Shown here piece by piece: positions 60,122 to 64,000 of a stretch of DNA of 64,000 bases (position 1 is the stretch's first letter; the number at the start of each line of letters is the position of its first letter). The notes beneath the pieces were generated by a model. That model ran no database searches. It was given only the letters and a program-made list of their open reading frames with translations, and was not told where the DNA came from. Source of the DNA: Balneolaceae bacterium UBA3186 (GTDB lineage Bacteria; Bacteroidota; Rhodothermia; Balneolales; Balneolaceae); the NCBI GenBank assembly GCA_002364085.1, contig DEXK01000011.1:490031-554030 (forward strand), in the 5' to 3' direction. Made by a program: the position numbers and the translations under genes.

Positions 60122-62872
60122 TCAATGCGCTTCCAGCCAATTTTCCCCAATCCCAGCTTCCACTTTTAACGGAACATCCATTTCAAACGCTGATTCCATC
60201 AATTCTTCGATCTTCTTCGGAACTTCATCCAGTTCGCTTTCATGGATCTCAAAGATCAGTTCATCATGAACCTGAAGTAACATCCGGCTTTTCTTGTTGT
60301 TGTCTTTCAGCCAGTTATGGATATTGATCATCGCCAGTTTTATTACATCGGCAGCGGTTCCCTGTATCGGCATGTTGATCGCTACTCGTTCCGCAAATCC
60401 GCGAACATTCCAGTTTCCTGAGTTGATATCCGGTACATACCGACGTCTTCCGATCAATGTTTTCACATAACCGTGTTCTTTGGCAAACTGTTTAGTATCG
60501 TTGATGTAATTCAGAATATTCGGAAATCGCTCGAAATACTCATCTATCATCTCTTTTCCTTCGGAATTTTCGATGCCGAGATTTTGAGCCAATCCATATG
60601 CACTTAATCCGTAAGGAATTCCAAAATTCACTTCTTTCGCCTTCCGACGATGATCAGCTGTTACATCGTCTAATGAATCTAAATGAAAGATCTCTTTGGC
60701 TGTCCTGGAGTGAATATCTTCCCCGTTTTTGAACGCTTCTATCATCGCTTCATCTTTAGCGATATGAGCAATCACCCTCAGCTCAACCTGAGAATAATCC
60801 GCAGACATCATTTTAAATCCTTCATCAGCAATAAACGCTTTACGGATCTCACGTCCACGTTTTGTTCTGATCGGAATGTTCTGAAGATTCGGATTGGACG
60901 AAGAAAGTCGACCGGTAGCCGCCACACTTTGATTGAAATCTGTATGAATTCTACCGGTTGTTTCGTCAACAATGGAAGGTAATGCATCAACATAAGTAGA
61001 TTTTAGTTTCGCCAACTGACGATATTCCAAAATCAGATCCGGCATTTCATATTTAACGGCGAGCTTAGTCAACACCGATTCATTGGTAGAATATTGACCC
61101 GTTTTAGTTTTCTTTCCTGCTGGCAATCCCAGTTTATCAAATAATATGGTTCCCAACTGTTGCGGAGAATTGATATTAAACTCCTCTCCTGCTTTTTCAT
61201 AGATCTGCTTTTCCAGTTCTTTAAGATCGGTAGCCAAATCTTCCGAAAATCCTTCCAGCATACCAACATCCAGCTTTACTCCCTGATATTCGATCTCAGC
61301 CAATACTTCCATCAGCGGAAATTCTACCGTTTTCGCAACATCATCCAATTCATCTTTGGTGAGCTGTTCGCTAAATATCTCATACAATCGTAAAGTTATA
61401 TCGGCATCCTCACAGGCGTACAAATACACTTCTTCAGGAGTCAGATCAGCCATGGAAATTTGTCGCTTTCCCTTTCCGATCAATGCTTCAATCGGAACTG
61501 GCTCATAATTCAGATACTTTTTCGACAGTTCATCCATCTTGATCTTTTGGGTCGCATCAATGAGATATGCAGCGATCATGGTATCAAATGGCTTTCCTTT
61601 GATCTGAATTCCTGCTCGATGGAGAATCAGCCAATCGAACTTATAGTTATGTGCCACAAGGGTTTTACCTTCATCTTCAAACAACGGACGAATGATATCA
61701 ACCACTTCTTTTTCATCCAAAGCTCCTTCAACATTTACAGGAATATAAAACCCCATTCCGGGCTTGGCTGAAAATGAAAATCCTACTAATGAAGCCGAAA
61801 CAGGATTGGGTGAATTTGTCTCTGTATCAAAACAGATCACGGACTCTTTCTTTAGATCCTCAACTAGTTTTTTTACCCCATCAATGTCTTTGACAAGCTC
61901 ATAGGCATTCTTTTCTTCGTCCAGCTTTTCAATCGGTTCTTCTTCCACAAAAGTCCCGAAAAGATCTCCTTGATCTCCGGCTTTATTTTCAATGGGTTCT
62001 TCGCCTAAATATCTCTTTGTCAGAGTTCTGAATTCCATTCTTTTGAAAAAAGCACCAAGATCATTCCTATTGGGGCCATTCCATTCCAACTCTTCCCATT
62101 CGACCGTATTTGGCACATCCGTTTTGATGGTAACCATGAATTTGGCATGCATCGCCTGATCTGCAAATTCCTGTAATCCCTCACGCTGTCTTTTTGCGGA
62201 AATGGTGTCAGCTTTGGCGATGGCTTCTTCCAAAGAACCAAATTCATTGATCAGTTTTGGAGCTCCTTTCTTTCCGATTCCCGGAACTCCCGGTATGTTA
62301 TCAGAAGCATCACCAATTATTGCCAACACGTCAATCACCTGATCAGGATACACTCCGAAATAATCGTGTACTCCTTCTCTGTCGATGATATTAAATCCAC
62401 CGTCTTTGTTATCAGGCTTCATCATTTTCACATGATCGTGCACCAATTGCATAAAATCTTTATCAGGAGTAACCAGATACACATCCACATCATCTGCATT
62501 TGCACCTGAAGCAATGGTTCCGATGATATCATCAGCCTCATAACCATCCTGCTCAATATTCTTGATTCCCCAATTCTCTACCATTTCCTTGATCAGAGGA
62601 ATTCCCACTTTTAGTTCATCAGGCTGTGGTGGACGTTGAGCTTTGTAGGTTTCGTCGGCATCATGACGGAATGTAGCAGCTTTGGTATCCCAGGCAACGG
62701 CAATGTGTGTCGGTTTTTCTTCGTCCAGCATACGAACCAATGTGTTCGCGAATCCAAGCACAGGACCGGTGGCTATTCCTTCAGAATTTTTAAGTCGGGA
62801 ATTAACAAATGCGAAATGAGCACGATAAGCCAGTGCCATCCCATCAAGTAAAAAAAGAAGTTTCTTTGACAT
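60122..62872 (-). CDS. polA: DNA polymerase I
   Basis: A 916-residue repair and Okazaki-fragment polymerase. The N-terminal 5'-3' exonuclease (about 1-290) shows FLLDGMALAYRAHFAF, DGYEADDIIGTIA and VIGDASDNIPGVPGIGKKGA-type helix-hairpin-helix motifs. The 3'-5' exonuclease (about 335-510) appears intact: CFDTETNSP (DxE), VAHNYKFDWLIL and YACEDADITL. The polymerase domain has motif A MMSADYSQVELRV, the O helix RRKAKEVNFGIPYGLSAYGLA and motif C LLQVHDELIFEI. All three activities are therefore expected, as in E. coli Pol I. It is divergent from the deaminase gene (79 bp between starts). Confidence 0.97.
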   Translation of the reverse strand: MSKKLLFLLDGMALAYRAHFAFVNSRLKNSEGIATGPVLGFANTLVRMLDEEKPTHIAVAWDTKAATFRHDADETYKAQRPPQPDELKVGIPLIKEMVENWGIKNIEQDGYEADDIIGTIASGANADDVDVYLVTPDKDFMQLVHDHVKMMKPDNKDGGFNIIDREGVHDYFGVYPDQVIDVLAIIGDASDNIPGVPGIGKKGAPKLINEFGSLEEAIAKADTISAKRQREGLQEFADQAMHAKFMVTIKTDVPNTVEWEELEWNGPNRNDLGAFFKRMEFRTLTKRYLGEEPIENKAGDQGDLFGTFVEEEPIEKLDEEKNAYELVKDIDGVKKLVEDLKKESVICFDTETNSPNPVSASLVGFSFSAKPGMGFYIPVNVEGALDEKEVVDIIRPLFEDEGKTLVAHNYKFDWLILHRAGIQIKGKPFDTMIAAYLIDATQKIKMDELSKKYLNYEPVPIEALIGKGKRQISMADLTPEEVYLYACEDADITLRLYEIFSEQLTKDELDDVAKTVEFPLMEVLAEIEYQGVKLDVGMLEGFSEDLATDLKELEKQIYEKAGEEFNINSPQQLGTILFDKLGLPAGKKTKTGQYSTNESVLTKLAVKYEMPDLILEYRQLAKLKSTYVDALPSIVDETTGRIHTDFNQSVAATGRLSSSNPNLQNIPIRTKRGREIRKAFIADEGFKMMSADYSQVELRVIAHIAKDEAMIEAFKNGEDIHSRTAKEIFHLDSLDDVTADHRRKAKEVNFGIPYGLSAYGLAQNLGIENSEGKEMIDEYFERFPNILNYINDTKQFAKEHGYVKTLIGRRRYVPDINSGNWNVRGFAERVAINMPIQGTAADVIKLAMINIHNWLKDNNKKSRMLLQVHDELIFEIHESELDEVPKKIEELMESAFEMDVPLKVEAGIGENWLEAH

Positions 62873-62951
62873 GTAGTCTTTTATTTGTCGAAATTGTAGT
62901 CTTTGAAACTAAAGGTTTTGACATTAATTCCGAATTCAGATTCTAAATCAT

Positions 62952-63950
62952 TTGAATAATTTTACTCAACAACTTCAACAACTCCCAAAAGTAGAACTAC
63001 ACGTTCATCTGGATTGCTCACTGAGCTTTCAGGTGGTTCAGAAATTACTCCCCGGAACAACTCAGGAAGAATACAACGAGCGTTTTGTAGCTCCCGAAAA
63101 CTGTGGTAGCTTAGTTGAGTACATAAAATGTGCCTCTGCCAGCATAGACATCATGCAAACCAGAAAGCAGCTGGAATTAGTTACGCTGGATTTTATTGAG
63201 CAGCTAAAAGCGGATAATGTCATTTATTGTGAAGTTCGATTTGCACCTCTGCAACACCTGAAGCAAGGCTTAACCGCAAAAGAAGTCGTTGAAACCGTCA
63301 ACGAAACTATTTCGAAAGCCACAGCTGATCTTGAAATGGAAGTTCGATTGATCTTATGCTCTCTCCGCCATTTCTCGAAAGCACAGAGTTTAGAAACCGT
63401 TCAGTTGGTTCGTGATTTCAAAGACACCAATGTAGTTGGCTTTGATCTTGCTGCGGATGAAGCCGGCTATCCAATTGATGAGCATAAATCGGCTTTTGAA
63501 TTTGCAAGTGAAAACGAAATTCCTTGTACTTGTCATGCAGGAGAAGCATGTGGACCTAAAAATGTCTGGGAAGCCATTGATGAGCTTCATGTCCGGAGAA
63601 TCGGTCACGGAGTGCGAAGTTATGAAGACTCTACACTGATGGAATATCTCAAAGAAAAAGATATTCATCTGGAAGTTTGCCCAACTAGTAATATCAAAAC
63701 GGGAATCTATCCAAAACTGGCAAATCATAATATCGATAAGATTTACAGATCCGGCGTTTCTCTGAGCGTGAATACAGACGGCAGATCACTTTCCAATGTG
63801 AGTTTGTTTGATGAATACAAAAACCTGAACACCCATTTTGACTGGAAATTAAAAGACTATTTAGCAACTAATCTCTTCGCCATCGAAGCTGCTTTTGTGG
63901 ATGAGGAAATAAAGGAAAAATTAAAAAAGAGAATACTAAATAACCTCTGA
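62952..63950 (+). CDS. add: Adenosine deaminase
   Basis: A 332-residue zinc aminohydrolase of the adenosine deaminase family that converts adenosine or deoxyadenosine to inosine forms in purine salvage. Motifs: HVHLDCSLS (zinc His pair), DLAADEAGYP, CTCHAGEACGP (His and catalytic Glu), RIGHGVRSYED (zinc His) and SVNTDGRSLSN. The last has a single Asp where animal enzymes have Asp-Asp (TDD); similar forms exist in other bacterial members. The start is the TTG at 62952 (MNNFTQQLQQL), since no in-frame ATG fits. It is divergent from polA. Confidence 0.9.
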   Translation: MNNFTQQLQQLPKVELHVHLDCSLSFQVVQKLLPGTTQEEYNERFVAPENCGSLVEYIKCASASIDIMQTRKQLELVTLDFIEQLKADNVIYCEVRFAPLQHLKQGLTAKEVVETVNETISKATADLEMEVRLILCSLRHFSKAQSLETVQLVRDFKDTNVVGFDLAADEAGYPIDEHKSAFEFASENEIPCTCHAGEACGPKNVWEAIDELHVRRIGHGVRSYEDSTLMEYLKEKDIHLEVCPTSNIKTGIYPKLANHNIDKIYRSGVSLSVNTDGRSLSNVSLFDEYKNLNTHFDWKLKDYLATNLFAIEAAFVDEEIKEKLKKRILNNL

Positions 63951-63978
63951 ATAAATAATCTACTAGCATAAACATTCC

Positions 63979-64000
63979 TATCAGCTATCAGCTATCAGCT
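63979..64000. repeat. Heptanucleotide tandem repeat at window edge
   Basis: TATCAGC is repeated three times without error (63979-63985, 63986-63992, 63993-63999) and continues to the last base. It starts 28 bp after the deaminase stop codon. The array probably goes on beyond the window. Confidence 0.75.

Overview
The window is a gene-dense, AT-rich bacterial chromosome segment with about 38 protein genes and no rRNA, tRNA or CRISPR array that I can see. It most likely comes from the Bacteroidota/Rhodothermota side of the FCB group, and a Balneola/Gracilimonas-like (Balneolota) organism fits best. Two large secreted proteins end in type IX-style sorting domains with the YPNPFNPST signature, and a third has a related FlgD-like end. 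There is a PorV/PorQ-family protein, a TonB receptor with a carboxypeptidase-like N-terminal domain, and a Rho with a long basic N-terminal insertion. Most genes lack a clear Shine-Dalgarno site, and several seem to start at TTG. The lineage call is inference from these traits; no marker gene was compared.

Layout, left part (+ strand). A histidine kinase, a FecR-domain protein and a giant PKD-repeat protein form one operon (282-8882). The potassium uptake pair trkA-trkH follows (8970-11841), then a single-chain MmeI-like restriction-modification enzyme (11931-14666). A looser run comes next: a small methyltransferase, a MORN-type repeat protein, a TraB/GumN-like lipoprotein, a sulfatase lipoprotein and a beta-lactamase-fold serine hydrolase. 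It ends with an SDR oxidoreductase, an AraC regulator and a small membrane protein (20199-22604).

Middle and right part (- strand). A B12-binding radical SAM enzyme, rho, folC, a class IV aminotransferase and a TlpA-like protein that lacks the CXXC cysteines lead into a large alpha-glucan utilisation locus (about 29.9-55.2 kb). Read in transcription order, the locus holds a parvulin-type lipoprotein, a TonB receptor, a 1272-residue surface protein, a PorV-like protein and a 1201-residue surface protein. A strong terminator hairpin follows, then a LacI regulator, three alpha-amylase-family enzymes, an MFS sugar transporter, an embedded antitoxin/PIN-toxin pair and a pullulanase. No SusD homologue is present. 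A perfect 14-bp LacI-type (cre-like) operator sits between plausible -35 and -10 boxes upstream of the first gene, so the LacI protein in the same locus probably controls it. The working model is surface binding and cutting of starch or pullulan, TonB-driven uptake, periplasmic trimming, and import through the MFS carrier.

Right end: ispG, two rhomboid proteases, a carotenoid-isomerase/desaturase-like flavoprotein, a small GIY-YIG nuclease gene, polA, and adenosine deaminase on the opposite strand.

The most unusual structure lies between genes. The GIY-YIG gene is framed by inverted copies of one REP-like palindrome, which together look like a 440-bp mobile cassette. Several other families of intergenic palindromes occur. 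Three different heptanucleotide repeats lie just past the stop codons of rho, polA and the deaminase gene.
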